Positions 1 to 9,268 of a stretch of 64,000 bases of DNA are shown in pieces. Numbering within the stretch: position 1 is the stretch's first letter; each line of letters begins with the position of its first letter. The translations under genes and the position numbers were made by a program. The DNA lies in NCBI GenBank assembly GCA_035772405.1, contig JAYKKM010000375.1, positions 187,501 to 251,500 of the forward strand, in the 5' to 3' direction. This stretch comes from Chrysogorgia sp. JL179-B06. Its lineage: Eukaryota; Cnidaria; Anthozoa; Scleralcyonacea; Chrysogorgiidae. Under the pieces are notes generated by a model. The model saw only the letters and a list, made by a program, of their open reading frames with translations. It was not told the origin of the DNA and searched no databases.

Positions 1-96
1 TTATTTATTATCATGCTATAATATAATAATATTACTGCTATTCTATAATATTACTATATTATCCAAATAAACTCGATAAATAAAACCGCTGTTTAC

Positions 97-303
97 CTTT
101 GGTAATGATACGATAAATTGATGAATATTTGCTGATATCGCAGCATCTTCGATCTCCTTATCACTGAAAATCCTCGTCGTATCACCATAAGCAATGTTGT
201 CTCTTATGGATAAATCAAACAACACTGGTTCTTGAGAGACGATACCAATTTGACTTCGCAACCATTTTAAGTTAAGCCCTTTCAAATCGTTACCATCAAT
301 CAT
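97..303 (-). CDS. ABCB/P-glycoprotein-like transporter, NBD2 Q-loop exon
   Basis: Exon of 207 bp, phase 0 at both ends, with acceptor TTCAG just above 303 and donor GTAAAC just below 97. It encodes the part of the second nucleotide-binding domain that follows Walker A, including the Q-loop segment [20 protein letters not shown], in which the Gln contacts Mg-ATP and couples the domain to the membrane helices. It continues directly from exon 1864-2061 (the codons join as GSV then MIDG). ABCB transporters export hydrophobic compounds across the plasma membrane. The signature motif and Walker B of this domain are not in the window and should lie to the left. The next intron begins at 96. Confidence 0.88.
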
Positions 304-427
304 CTGAACAATCAGAGCAAAAGAAGTTTCGTTCAACTGATCATCTTCAAACTAGGGAAATTATTAAGTTGCGTAAACTGCGCTCATATTTAACAGCGTA
401 AAACTTTCCAGAAGGCCTTATATTTCT

Positions 428-976
428 TAAGGTGACTCGATAGTATAAATCATGAGAAATTGTATTTTTTTATTTTGGTTCATTGCATAGCTCTAGCGGT
501 CGATCGTGTTGATTATTGAAACGTTTCACACTTGTAGAATTTGTATATCTAGAGAAATTGTGTTTATGATAAGCGGCAGAGTTTAGACAAATTACACTGT
601 AAAAACAGACTGGTTAAAACAACCGCTTAAATATGGTTGTCTCAGATTTACCAATTGACCTTTTTTACGGGTTGAAACAACCCAATTTTATTGGTTGAAA
701 CAACCAAAATACGGTCATTTTAACCAAAATATTTGGTTATTTCAACCATACAGATTGGTATGAATCCGAGATAACCTATCAAATCGATTGTTTCAACCAG
801 TCTGTTTTTACAGTGTAGTTTTCTGGATTTGTTGGAAACACGATTTATCCACTCAGGTATAAACGTTAATGGTATAGAAGTTTTCAGTAAACAATGAAGC
901 TGAGATTTGCGTTACAAACATTTTTATGCGAAAAAATATAATTTCTCATGATTTAGACTATCGTGCCACCTTAAAG
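428..976. mobile_element. Foldback/MITE-like element, outer copy
   Basis: Its termini are inverted copies: TTAAGGTGACTCGATAGT near 428-445 followed by AAATCATGAGAAATT, and the inverse (AATTTCTCATGATTTA... then ACTATCGTGCCACCTTAA) near 940-976. No coding capacity is seen, so it is a non-autonomous DNA element. It surrounds a second, unrelated inverted-repeat element at 594-816. Confidence 0.6.
594..816. mobile_element. MITE with ACACTGTAAAAACAG termini, nested in the outer foldback
   Basis: A 223-bp segment bounded by ACACTGTAAAAACAGACTGG and its inverse. The interior is rich in GGTTGAAACAACC-type short palindromes (several copies between 620 and 760). No ORF is present. Its position inside the 428-976 element implies a later insertion. 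Confidence 0.65.
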
Positions 977-1054
977 TGTTTTTCCTCAAATTCTGGAATG
1001 TGAAGGCAACGAGATGCTATTTTTGTGATATTATCAAAAATATTATTTATGTCG

Positions 1055-1355
1055 TCACCAAAACTGTGGAACGCCCTTCCTCTTGAAGTAAGATCTTCGA
1101 ACACTCTTGGAATTTATAAAACCAGACTGAAGACATCTGTTTAAAATGACTTTTTAGCTATTTTAGATTTTAATGTATTTATACATTCTTATCTCTTGAC
1201 TTTTATATAATTGTTACAGTAAATATTACGATATTGTACTATAGGTTATTATTATAGCATTGTATTATTTATCTTAATGTATTTTTTAAAATTGTAAAGC
1301 GCATTTGAATATTTTATGAAATTTGCGCTATATAAATTTTTAAATTATTATTATT
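1055..1355 (+). mobile_element. CR1-like non-LTR retrotransposon 3-prime remnant
   Basis: Reading + from about 1068 gives a short peptide with LWNALPLEVRSSNTLG and a final basic KTRLKTSV, ending in a stop at about 1141. This is the characteristic C-terminus of CR1-clade reverse transcriptase ORFs. An A/T-rich tail with a TTA microsatellite ends near 1355. It is truncated at its 5-prime side, as is usual for such copies. The same type of tail occurs at 26.4, 28.2 and 44.0 kb. Confidence 0.6.
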
Positions 1356-1863
1356 ATTACCACATAAAAAATTTCAAACCCTGAGCACTTATCTGTTTGG
1401 AGAAATCACTATTGGCGCGTCTTACAGTTTCGTGCCTTTAAAAATGTTGTGTTCGCAGAAAAGGGTGTGACTGCTAAGCAATTAAAGATATGGACCCAAA
1501 TCGTTCTCTTTGTAAATGCTACTGGACCAGGTTAACTACTTATGCAAAAATATGACTGTATAAAATGTGTAGTATGATAGATCGTGCTCTTAAAATGACT
1601 CCATTTTGACTATCGAGCCACCTTAAGTTCCAAATCAGGATGAACTTCAACGATACAGATAAGGCTATACCTAACACAAAGCAAGGGCAAAATGAAGTAC
1701 ATGATGGTTTTTTATTGCAAATAGCAATGTCTAAACAAAGATATCTCCGAAATGAATAGACCAAATAAAAAAACAAACTATAAAAGTCCTTATCAGCTAT
1801 TTTTGCGTCTTCTATACACAAAACAAAAACTATCCAGGGTTTAAAGGCATATTCAATTCTTAC

Positions 1864-2061
1864 CACACTTCCCGATTTGGTGTCATAGAACCGTTCCACC
1901 AATGACACTGAAGTACTTTTGCCACACCCACTGGTCCCTACCAATGCAACGGTTTGGCCTGGATTCACGGTAAAATTGAGATTACGTAATACCTTGAAAT
2001 TAGGTCGAGTGGGGTATTTGAATCGAACGTTGGTCCATTTAATTTTTCCTTCACACCTGTC
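1864..2061 (-). CDS. ABCB/P-glycoprotein-like transporter, NBD2 Walker A exon
   Basis: Exon of 198 bp, phase 0 at both ends; acceptor TTGTAG at 2062-2067 and donor GTAAG at 1859-1863. It opens with the conserved beta-strand region (KIKWTNVRFKYPTRP) including the A-loop-type Tyr, then carries the P-loop GTSGCGKST (GxxGxGKST consensus), followed by the ERFYD segment. It binds the phosphates of ATP in the second nucleotide-binding domain. The preceding exon (27400-27556) is over 25 kb away because the Polinton, a pogo element and a Penelope-like element lie in the intervening intron. Confidence 0.92.
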
Positions 2062-2228
2062 CTACAATCATAATGGAACACAAAATTAATTTATATGTAC
2101 GATACGATTTAAAATATCTATTTTTGGGGGCACATACTTTTGAGGAAAGAAATGGTTATTATAGAAGGGAATTTGGCATTTTATTACAAGATATAGCGAC
2201 GTTCCAGTCATAAAATAAAAAGTGAGTT

Positions 2229-2321
2229 AGCGGGATATGGCAATAAAAATTATTATTGCCTTTCTGATTAGAAAATTGTCTTCACAGGGTAATCCAAGTT
2301 AACAAAACGACTCTTGTGCAA
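2229..2321. mobile_element. Left half of the non-autonomous element that the Polinton interrupted
   Basis: The sequence from ATGGCAATAAAAATTATTAT to GACTCTTGTGCAA matches the reverse complement of about 44509-44592, and the piece right of the Polinton (19327 onward) matches about 44430-44508. Together they form one split copy of a MITE whose intact relative lies at 44.2-44.6 kb. The last six bases, GTGCAA, are the Polinton target duplication. Confidence 0.8.
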
Positions 2322-2646
2322 AGTAGTATAGAAAGTGGGGCTACCAGCGCATTTTTCCATTTTTCATGTCTCAACTTTTTTTCTCTGGAGAACGCAGCAC
2401 TTTTTCCGTTTTTGTATTCCACATATAATTTTCGAGCAAATATGTGGAATCCAAAAACGGAAAAAGTGCTTAGTTCTCCAGAGAAGTTGAGACACTCAAA
2501 TGGAAAAAGTTCGCTGTTACCCCCACTTTCGAGACTACTAATAGACGATGTGTCACATGGTTTGGAGCCTATGAGACATATGTCAGCTAGTAGGCTACAG
2601 AGTGAGGTGTCTAGACGTGGGGCTGCTGTGGGTGGGGATGTCGCTC
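2322..2646 (+). repeat. Polinton left terminal inverted repeat
   Basis: It matches the reverse complement of 19002-19326 over 325 bp; the translated sequence of the two copies agrees throughout, so they are identical or nearly so. Divergence begins immediately after GATGTCGCTC. The outer 217 bp (2322-2538) is itself an imperfect palindrome: AGTAGTATAGAAAGTGGGG at the tip faces CCCCCACTTTCGAGACTACT, and CACTTTTTCCGTTTTTG faces CAAAAACGGAAAAAGTG, with the loop around 2428-2440. Confidence 0.95.
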
Positions 2647-2653
2647 GTTTGAG

Positions 2654-2908
2654 CTATTTGAGATGACTAAGAAGCCGCAACTCTCTTTTACGACTGGTCA
2701 TCCTTTTTTCCAATTCAGTGTGTTTAAACCTCTCGTCTAGTTCCTCGCGTTCTAAGCTACTCTTAGTGAAGAGTTGTCGTTTGAGCTCTCTAATCTGGTA
2801 GATAAATAACAACTCTTTGTTGAGTCTCGTTATCTTTTCCTCCACTGATTCCCAACGTTCTACGCTACTCTTCAGGGATCCAGCGATCATTAGACGTTGC
2901 TCGTCCAT
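2654..2908 (-). CDS. Small coiled-coil protein next to the left terminal repeat
   Basis: 84 residues from an ATG at 2906-2908, ending 8 bp from the terminal repeat. The sequence is highly charged and heptad-like (runs such as EEKITRLNKELL and ELDERFKHTELEKRM), predicting one long helix or coiled coil; no enzymatic motif is visible. An AT-rich TATATAC element lies about 15 bp upstream of the start, like those before the other genes of the element, which supports it being a real gene. I do not recognise a family. It could be a DNA-end or virion component, but that is only a guess from position. Confidence 0.45.
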   Translation of the reverse strand: MDEQRLMIAGSLKSSVERWESVEEKITRLNKELLFIYQIRELKRQLFTKSSLEREELDERFKHTELEKRMTSRKRELRLLSHLK

Positions 2909-3675
2909 TAAGTTGGTATATACTCACGTCTTTAGGTCGTTTTGTAAATTAGGGACCTACGTGTCGTTTCGTTGTGAGGTGTCTCACATTCGTCAACCAA
3001 AATTTGATTCACTTAAATACTATAAAATGAGTGTATAACTTGCTATGGGTGTGGTAGCTCGCGGGGTTAAGCGTTGTGCTGCGGCACACTCACTAAGGGC
3101 GTTCGAATCATGAGTTGGACTTCTTTTCCCAGTCCATTACACTTGTCCGTGCGAGTGACACAGCTGTGTCGTTTGTTACGCAATTTGGACAACGTCCTTA
3201 GTTCCCAGTTCATCACACTCGTCCGAGCGAGTGACACAGCTGTGTCGTTTGTTACGCAACTTGGGTAGCGTCCTTAGTTCCCAGTTCATCACACTCGTCC
3301 GAGCGAGTGACACAGCTGTGTCGTTTGTTACGCAACTTGGGTAACGTCCTTAGTTCCCAGTCCATCACACTCGTCCGAGCGAGTGACACAGCTGTGTCGT
3401 TTGTTACGCAACTTGGGTAACGTCCTTAGTTCCCAGTCCGTCACACTTGTCCGCGCGAGTGACACAGCTGTGTCGTTTGTTACGTAGTCTAAGACAACAC
3501 ACCACACAGGAAAAAGTGACACAGCTGTGTCGTTTGTTACACAATCCTAGAATCACACATTCCATCTATACCTTGACGAGCAATAGTGGGGAATCCCCTA
3601 AAAAGTGCTGACGTCAACAAGAAGAACATGGTAGTGCGATATCTCATCTTCAGCCCGCTTCCGCTCATATTGTAA
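2909..3675. other. Non-coding subterminal region of the Polinton
   Basis: I find no convincing gene here; the short open frames follow the tandem repeat at 3113-3545. The 3546-3675 segment holds nothing recognisable. Confidence 0.55.
3113..3545. repeat. 76-bp tandem array carrying a 14-bp perfect palindrome
   Basis: GTGACACAGCTGTGTCG begins at 3155, 3231, 3307, 3383 and 3459 (76-bp spacing), with a sixth copy at 3516. Each contains the perfect palindrome GACACAGCTGTGTC followed by GTTTGTTACG, and most are preceded by the small inverted repeat ACTCG-TCCGAG-CGAGT. The array sits between the first small gene and the conserved 183-residue gene in an otherwise gene-poor stretch. It resembles an iteron or protein-binding array; its role is unknown. 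Confidence 0.85.
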
Positions 3676-4227
3676 TTAGGTAGCACTGTCTACTTCTTCG
3701 TTTGGGGGTTCCCCCTCGGGGATTTCCCCTCTAGCCATGTGGCTAAATACGTGTTTACTAGTTGTCAATCCACCTGATAACAACCCTAAACAAGGGAGGT
3801 AGGGGGATATGTATGATATAAACTTCTCTACGTCTCTTTTTAATAACTGGTCAGTAATCAACTCGTTTTCGAGCTTTTCAGGTGATTCAATAGCGTTGAA
3901 CCCTCCTAACGCGTGGGCGAACTTACTTATTAAAAGATCACAGAGGAACACGTTCGCTTTCTCCATTCTTTTTACCTCCCATTCTTCATAGATCTTATTG
4001 ATAACTTTAGCTGAGGCCTTTTTAAGATAAGTGACGGATTGGTCTATCTCACCGTCCTCTGAGAGTCTTCTTAGTTCGTTTCGTTTCTTGTCTACGTCAG
4101 TTTGCGGAGTGTCGTCAACTTGTGGTGCGTCGACTTGTGGTTCGTCGATCACTTCCTGTTCTGCTTCTTGTATGTCTTCAATGAGTTCGTCAATTGTCTC
4201 GAGATTTTTTGTCTTACGTTTTGGCAT
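3676..4227 (-). CDS. Conserved Polinton protein of unknown function, 183 residues
   Basis: ATG at 4225-4227, with TATACTATACGATA directly upstream. The N-terminus (about residues 1-50) is basic then acidic and low in complexity (PKRKTKN, then repeated PQVD). The middle is charged and helical, and the C-terminal third has a conserved-looking hydrophobic block (DVEKFISYISPYLPCLGLLSGG) that may associate with membrane or capsid. The start overlaps the end of the ATPase gene by 14 bp. A decayed copy exists at 53.37-53.63 kb. I recall similar proteins from other invertebrate Polintons, always without an assigned role. Confidence 0.6.
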   Translation of the reverse strand: MPKRKTKNLETIDELIEDIQEAEQEVIDEPQVDAPQVDDTPQTDVDKKRNELRRLSEDGEIDQSVTYLKKASAKVINKIYEEWEVKRMEKANVFLCDLLISKFAHALGGFNAIESPEKLENELITDQLLKRDVEKFISYISPYLPCLGLLSGGLTTSKHVFSHMARGEIPEGEPPNEEVDSAT

Positions 4228-4852
4228 GTCCTATACTATACGATATGTTTTGTTTTTGCGGAATAACTATTTCGTATGAGTATGGGTGTCTTAGAAGTAT
4301 CTCCAATCTTGCGTACTCGTTGTCTTTCAACTGTTTTATTATTTTCTGAATTTCCGCTTTATCAACTCCGTTGAGATAATCGTCTACGATAATTTTCATA
4401 TCGTTTCAGTTAGGGTTGTAGAATGTTACTAACTTTGAGATGTTTTCACGATATGGTTTACTAATTGAGGTTAGTTGTTGTGTTATGACTATTGTGGATA
4501 GTTTGTAATGTCTAGCGCTAAAGGCTAGTTTAACTAGTTCGCTTGTTCTGTTTTTAACGTCCTGCCCACCAGCACAATCATCTAATATTATTAGTGAATT
4601 GGTACCTTTATAAGTATCAGTCACGTGTTTGAGGACCACGTTGACCTTATATTGCTCACACTGAATAGCGATAAAGTCTGGGTCTCTCAAGTATTTCCAC
4701 TCTGTGTACGTTTTGTTCCATTCAAATGTCGGGCATATAAGAATGATGAAATCGAAGTGATTCATGTAGTCTTTCTCTATCATATCCAAGAGGTAGTACG
4801 TTTTACCGCAGGCTGTCATACCAACAATTAACATGTTAAAAGGTGTTTTCAT
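4214..4852 (-). pseudogene. ATP: Polinton packaging ATPase (FtsK/HerA, A32-like) with an in-frame stop
   Basis: ATG at 4850-4852. The P-loop is GMTACGKT (about residues 11-18) and the Walker B-like strand is SLIILDDCAGG; the downstream VITQQLTSISKPYRENI segment is typical of the family that pumps DNA into capsids. A TGA at 4406-4408 interrupts the frame after FYNPN. The same frame then stays open to 4214 and contains the expected C-terminal helix-plus-strand region ending LLRHPYSYEIVIPQ, so one gene is split by a single nonsense codon rather than two genes being present. It lies between the capsid gene and the 183-residue gene. Confidence 0.88.
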
Positions 4853-4868
4853 ATAGAATACTATATGT

Positions 4869-6113
4869 TTAGTACTGGATTGATTGTAGATCGTTGTTGA
4901 TGAAGTTTACGAGACCATCGGAGAGCACGAATATTCTACACATAACGTTCGCTGTTGTGACTTCTTTGTTGATTTCCATCAATATTCCTGACTGGGTGTT
5001 CACAATCTTCTTTCCAGTCGCAACTTTCACGTTATCTTCGATAGATCTAAGGTCAACAACCAAAGCGAAACCGTCTTTGTAAAACTTTTGGATAGTCATA
5101 TGCTGGTCGGAGTCTAGTCCTTGCCCGAATAGTCTTTTCGCTTCTCCCCAGAGTCTTGATTTCGGTATTCCTTGACTGTAGACCATGTTTGGCACACCTT
5201 CTATGGTGAGTTTGACTAACTCTATGTTTGGATAGATGAACTCTTCACTATCAGTTCTTGTTTTGTTTGCGAAGAGTAAAACGACAGATTTCATCGATTT
5301 TCTTGGTAGGTTAATATTCTCGTTTACGAGTGTGCATGATTCCTTTATCCCACTCCACAGTCTTCATTAGTGTGATGTGTTCGTATGATAGAGACCTACC
5401 GGATGCGTATAGAGATGATACTTCATCAGCAATCTCTTGATTCTCGATAGTTTCGTACTCCAACTCAAGGTTCTCTAACGTATAGCCAGCCACAGCTGAT
5501 CCAGATTGAGCCACCATAATATCAGACGCTTTAGGGAGTGTGATTATATACCTGAAATTGTTGTTCATGTTGTATGGTGCGTATAGACCATGATCTTCTA
5601 GAGTCTTGTCGATTTGAATCTTTTGTTTAGTGTTATGGATGGAGAACATCAGACCATCACTAACTTTTTGTGTGTCTCCACTGGCTGCGCCACTATCGTC
5701 CTTTGAGATTAACTTTCGAAGGTTCTCGTTTGCTATACCATATTCGACCATCTGGTCTCGCTCACTGTTAGATTTCCAGAGGTCTTTGTACGTACTGATG
5801 ACGCTTTCACCACTATTGTCATACACGGACTCACCAGCTAGTTTTACCACCAGTCTCTCAAATAGTAGTCTCGAAAGGTTGTTAAGAAACCATGATTTCG
5901 CATTCGAACTCTTAAAGTCGAATAGAATATGGAGACTAGAGGGTACCAAACAAGTGTTACCCTTTTTGTTTTCGGGATATCGATGTATAACTCCTCCCCT
6001 GGATTGGCTCTGTTGGGGTTTAGCGTTACAACATGACAGGTTCTTGTGCCTTTGATAGCAGACATCTCACGACGTCTATATCCAGGAAGCAACTCTTTTT
6101 CATTAGTATTCAT
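4869..6113 (-). pseudogene. MCP: Polinton major capsid protein (double jelly-roll type), two frameshifts
   Basis: Three consecutive frames together cover about 415 codons: 6113 to about 5960, 5949 to about 5320, and 5294 to 4869. The first begins at ATG 6111-6113 and contains LNPNRANPGEELYIDIPK, the second has the long central part (ESVISTYKDLWKSNSERDQM), and the third starts near SVVLLFANK and ends NFINNDLQSIQY. This pattern is that of the Polinton major capsid protein, which forms trimeric hexon-like capsomers. The first break lies near a T-run (5961-5970) and the second around 5300-5330. I assign the family from recognisable segments; the breaks make it non-functional as written. Confidence 0.8.
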
Positions 6114-6130
6114 ACTATATATTATAACAC
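6114..6130 (-). promoter_or_regulatory. TATAGTAT-type element before the capsid gene
   Basis: On the minus strand GTTATAATATATAGT ends directly at the ATG of the capsid gene. Comparable elements precede nearly every gene of the element (see the separate observation). A promoter role is inferred. Confidence 0.45.
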
Positions 6131-6135
6131 ATGTT

Positions 6136-7535
6136 TTATTTCCTCTGTTTGTACTGATCGTAGACGAACCAAGCTAGTGCTATCGCTAGGATCCATAAAT
6201 TGGACGCTAACCAAGATATACCTGTAGCTCCCCACTTTAGCACAGTCGCCACCATATTTAGCAGTCCAGACAGTAGAGGACCAGCCTTTGTGGCTAGGTT
6301 AGCTATAGCTTTTCCTAATTTTCCAAGTGCTTGGCCACCTTTGAAAACAACGCTTCTAGCGGAGATTATAATCGTGGTGATGAAAGAGGCTATGGTTATT
6401 CCTAAAGCTGAAGCGCCTAACCAATTTTCTCTAAACCACTCCTTTATTTTTTGATGTCCTCTTCTTGTCGCTCCCTAACAGTCTCACGTTCCAATTGATT
6501 TAAAGTTCGACCCTTAGCTATCTCGAGACCTGTCAATCGTTCGTTCAACTCGAACTCCTTTGTGGAATCGACTTCCTCTCTGTTGAGAAGGTCTCTAGTC
6601 TCGTTAATAGTGTCCTGAAAATGATCTGCTTGTATTCTTAGAAATTGTGGTCTAGTGCTCGAGTCGATTGTATCACTTGGATTTAAGGCACCTCGTAGAT
6701 CACGATTCTCTTCTTCTGTTAGCCCAAATACGTTGTCGTGGTCCTCTTCTGTTTCAATTACTGGGAAGTTGCTTGAAACTGTGGTGTTTTCGTTTTCTGT
6801 TCTAGCGTCAGTTATTGTTGTTGTTGTGGTGTCAGGGATTTGTTCGACCAACTGCTTAAACTGTTCAATCGCACTCTTACTTCTACTGTCTTTACTGTAG
6901 ACTAAGCCATTTTTTCCAGGTTTTAGTATTAGTTTAGGTTTCAAATATTCACCATCTTTGTTTACCGGTTTGAAAAGAATAGACCCTGATTTTGTCACGT
7001 ATGACCTATTGACTATACTCCTTGACACGTCATCATTACTGAGTCTCTTATCATACAATCTATGTATTTTTCTATCTATTAGGTTGGTTCTTTCTATACC
7101 ATTTTTTACCAACTCTTTGTTGAGTACGTTTAGTTCGCCCAGCCTTCTTTCGATTTCGTTCGCCTCTTCAAAAGCTAAGTCGAAGCTCGTGTCGTGGACG
7201 TCATCATATGACTCTGGTTCAGCAAACGTAGATGCCGGGGCCTCAGTGGTGACACCGCTGCCCTTACTAGTGATTAACACTGTTTTCCCGTCTTTTTTAC
7301 CTATGAATGATGTCTCCATGTATCTGTTTTTTACTCTTAGTAACACGTCTCTACTCTCTAGCTCTTGTTTCACCCTAATGATTCTGTTACGTATACTACT
7401 ATATTCTTGTCCTGTCTCGTCTTCTGCGATTATGTTATTGAGCATGTCGAGCTCTTCTTCTAACTCCTTGTATTTATGCTCCTCAATCTTTTTACGATCT
7501 TGCATTTCAATGTCATCAAATCCTCCTTCAGCCAT
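6136..7535 (-). pseudogene. Polinton coiled-coil/membrane protein, one frameshift near its C-terminal domain
   Basis: ATG at 7533-7535 (MAEGGFDDIEMQ...). The first 363 codons are charged and mostly helical, with coiled-coil stretches at about residues 10-65 and 300-360 (KYKELEEELDMLNNII). The frame stops at 6444 beside a T6/A6 run. Another frame then continues to a stop at 6136-6138, encoding two hydrophobic segments (GASALGITIASFITTIII and GISWLASNLWILAIALAW) ending YDQYKQRK. The N-terminal and C-terminal parts occur in the same order in the relic at 55.15-56.39 kb, supporting one gene. The function is unknown; a membrane-inserting virion protein is plausible. Confidence 0.65.
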
Positions 7536-7550
7536 TTATATACTACTCAA
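7536..7550 (-). promoter_or_regulatory. AGTAGTATATAA element before the membrane-protein gene
   Basis: On the minus strand TTGAGTAGTATATAA ends against the ATG at 7535; it overlaps the 3-prime end of the integrase gene. It has the same form as the elements before the other genes of the element. Confidence 0.4.
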
Positions 7551-8628
7551 TGTTTTGAATATCGCTTTCTGGTATCCATGAGTTGTGTTTACTATCATAG
7601 CCAAGCCACTTAACCAAAGCCATCTTTTTACCCTTAACCTTCTTTCTCTTTAGTATCTTCTCAACTTTATATACATCGTCTTTTTTATCAACAGCTGACA
7701 ACTCTTCCTCATAAAACTTACCAATGATAGGTTCCCCTTCATGGTCCTCTATCTCGTACGTGTTAGGGTCGCCACGTATAACTTTCAACACTTTGAATAG
7801 CTCCTCAGTGAAGTTAGCCTCATACCCTTTTGTGAATATGCTCTTGTACTTTGATATCCTGACAGTTTCACCTACTTTAAACTTTGGTAGTGGGCACCCA
7901 CCGAAATGGTGTCCAAACAATGTCGTCCATACTTTGTTTTCGTTTTTCTTGTTAACGTCTTTAGGTTTCGTTAGAATAGTACTGTGTTTGGTATTATTGT
8001 AATTTTCAACGAGTTGGTCTAAAATATCAATCCACTTGTACGTTCCTTTACTGTAGAAGTACTTCCACATAGACGTCTTGAGTGTTCTGTTAAACCGTTC
8101 CACGACTGCTGCCTTTTTATCAGAGTTCGTGCTGAAGTATTTAACATCGTGTTTCTCCAATAGATCCTTCACGCCAACGTTGTAGAATTCCTTACCATCG
8201 TCAAACTGAACTAGCTTTGGATACTCGCCAAATCTAACCTTAGCCTTCTCCAATAACTTTGCGACAGCTTTAGTCATGTTTTCTGTGTCTTTCCTGTAGA
8301 CAGGTATGGTAAACGCATACCTACTAAGGATCTCAGTGGCTGTTAGTATCCAGTAGTACCCATTGTTCTTATGCTTGTACTTGCCCATATCGACCAAGTC
8401 CATCTGTATCTGCTCACTCAGATAGTCAACAAACGTTTGTCTAAACTTGTGTTTCTTAACAACTGGTTTGTACCTAGTGTATGTGTCTTGGGATTTTAGC
8501 CAGTCCTTTATCATTGTCCTACTAACGTTTAGGCCGTCTTCCAACGCTCTTTGGTACAGTCTTTCAGCAGACTGGTAACCAGTTGATGGATTGTAGTAAA
8601 TACCTCTTAGTTCTTGCTCTATGTCCAT
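7543..8628 (-). CDS. INT: Polinton integrase (retroviral-type DDE) with C-terminal chromodomain
   Basis: 361 residues from ATG 8626-8628. The catalytic core has the three acidic residues in context: QMDLVDMGKYKH, LVQFDDGKEF and AAVVERFNRTLK (D, D, E). A helical N-terminal region includes GYQSAERLYQRALEDG. After an SH3-like stretch (FKVGETVRISKYKSIF) the C-terminus is a chromodomain (KVEKILKRKK...MALVKWLGYDSKHNSWIPESDI) with the aromatic cage-type W and Y residues. Integrases of this kind insert Polintons with a 6-bp target duplication, which agrees with GTGCAA here; the chromodomain probably directs the complex to modified histones. The frame is intact, unlike several neighbours. Confidence 0.95.
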   Translation of the reverse strand: MDIEQELRGIYYNPSTGYQSAERLYQRALEDGLNVSRTMIKDWLKSQDTYTRYKPVVKKHKFRQTFVDYLSEQIQMDLVDMGKYKHKNNGYYWILTATEILSRYAFTIPVYRKDTENMTKAVAKLLEKAKVRFGEYPKLVQFDDGKEFYNVGVKDLLEKHDVKYFSTNSDKKAAVVERFNRTLKTSMWKYFYSKGTYKWIDILDQLVENYNNTKHSTILTKPKDVNKKNENKVWTTLFGHHFGGCPLPKFKVGETVRISKYKSIFTKGYEANFTEELFKVLKVIRGDPNTYEIEDHEGEPIIGKFYEEELSAVDKKDDVYKVEKILKRKKVKGKKMALVKWLGYDSKHNSWIPESDIQNIE

Positions 8629-8633
8629 ATACA

Positions 8634-9251
8634 CTACATGATGTGTAAATCTAACAGCACCTCGCCAACGTTAACACTGCTATCGTCCTGATCTGTTATC
8701 TTGAACTCTAGTTGGTTGATGACTCCTTTGTTTATCAGGATTTTTGACCCAACACCAAAGAAATGTTGTACAGAACCCTTTAATGTCTGCGTGCTAGTTA
8801 TTGGCAGTACTGCGATACAATCACTTTTGCTACCATTAACTATGTTCTTAGATCTGTCCACAATATTAGATGTTACTTGTATGTATTTCAGTCCTCTGTT
8901 AACGTTCACAACGTTAGGACTGGTTTTTGTGGTGGTTATTGTAGTGTTTTCGTCAAACCCTAAAAGTTGTCCAAATTTAAACAGTTCTATTTGTTGGTCA
9001 GTTGTTATCGTACACGTTGAGTCATGTCTGTTAGCCACGTCGGCGATCATTTTAAAGGTGTGGTACCCAGTGTTAAAGGTGTGATTATTACTGTTATAAG
9101 TTATCTTACTGTTGGCTGTGGTTACGTTAACATAGTCCCAAAAGATGGTTGCCTTCTTCACTAGTAAGTGAGGGTCTGAGTTAGTTGCTAGAATTGACTC
9201 TGGTAGGTCTACAGTTTCCGTTGAACCACTAATCAATACTACCACTCTCAT
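8634..9251 (-). CDS. Probable minor capsid (penton, single jelly-roll) protein
   Basis: 205 residues from ATG 9249-9251. The chain is rich in beta-prone and Asn/Thr residues, with LLGFDENTTITT near the middle and a final strand pattern NQLEFKITDQDD...VLLDLHIM. That ending closely resembles the C-terminal strands of the Polinton penton protein, which fills the five-fold vertices. It sits immediately upstream of the integrase (5 bp) and is divergent from the 551-residue gene. The assignment rests on strand pattern and size (about 200 residues), not on a catalytic motif. Confidence 0.6.
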   Translation of the reverse strand: MRVVVLISGSTETVDLPESILATNSDPHLLVKKATIFWDYVNVTTANSKITYNSNNHTFNTGYHTFKMIADVANRHDSTCTITTDQQIELFKFGQLLGFDENTTITTTKTSPNVVNVNRGLKYIQVTSNIVDRSKNIVNGSKSDCIAVLPITSTQTLKGSVQHFFGVGSKILINKGVINQLEFKITDQDDSSVNVGEVLLDLHIM

Positions 9252-9268
9252 ATAACGTACGGTATGTT
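9252..9268. promoter_or_regulatory. 17-bp bidirectional intergenic element
   Basis: Only 17 bp (ATAACGTACGGTATGTT) separate the divergent starts at 9251 and 9269. The core AACGTACGGTATGTT is an imperfect palindrome, so the same AT-rich start-proximal element reads on both strands and presumably serves both genes. Confidence 0.45.

Larger units (their letters stand above)
304..1863. other. Intron of the ABCB gene holding foldback elements and a CR1-like tail
   Basis: No host coding sequence is visible between the two NBD2 exons. The intron contains a nested pair of inverted-repeat elements (428-976 around 594-816), the 3-prime end of a CR1-like retrotransposon (about 1055-1355), and at 1600-1625 a third, isolated copy of the outer foldback terminus (ACTATCGAGCCACCTTAA). 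Confidence 0.7.

Noticed and set aside
2316..2666. 116-codon open frame across the left Polinton terminal repeat
   Set aside because: It is the terminal repeat itself; the matching frame at the right end precedes the polymerase start and is probably not translated.
3074..3522. Small open frames in the palindrome array
   Set aside because: Both strands are open only because of the tandem repeat; there is no start element or domain.
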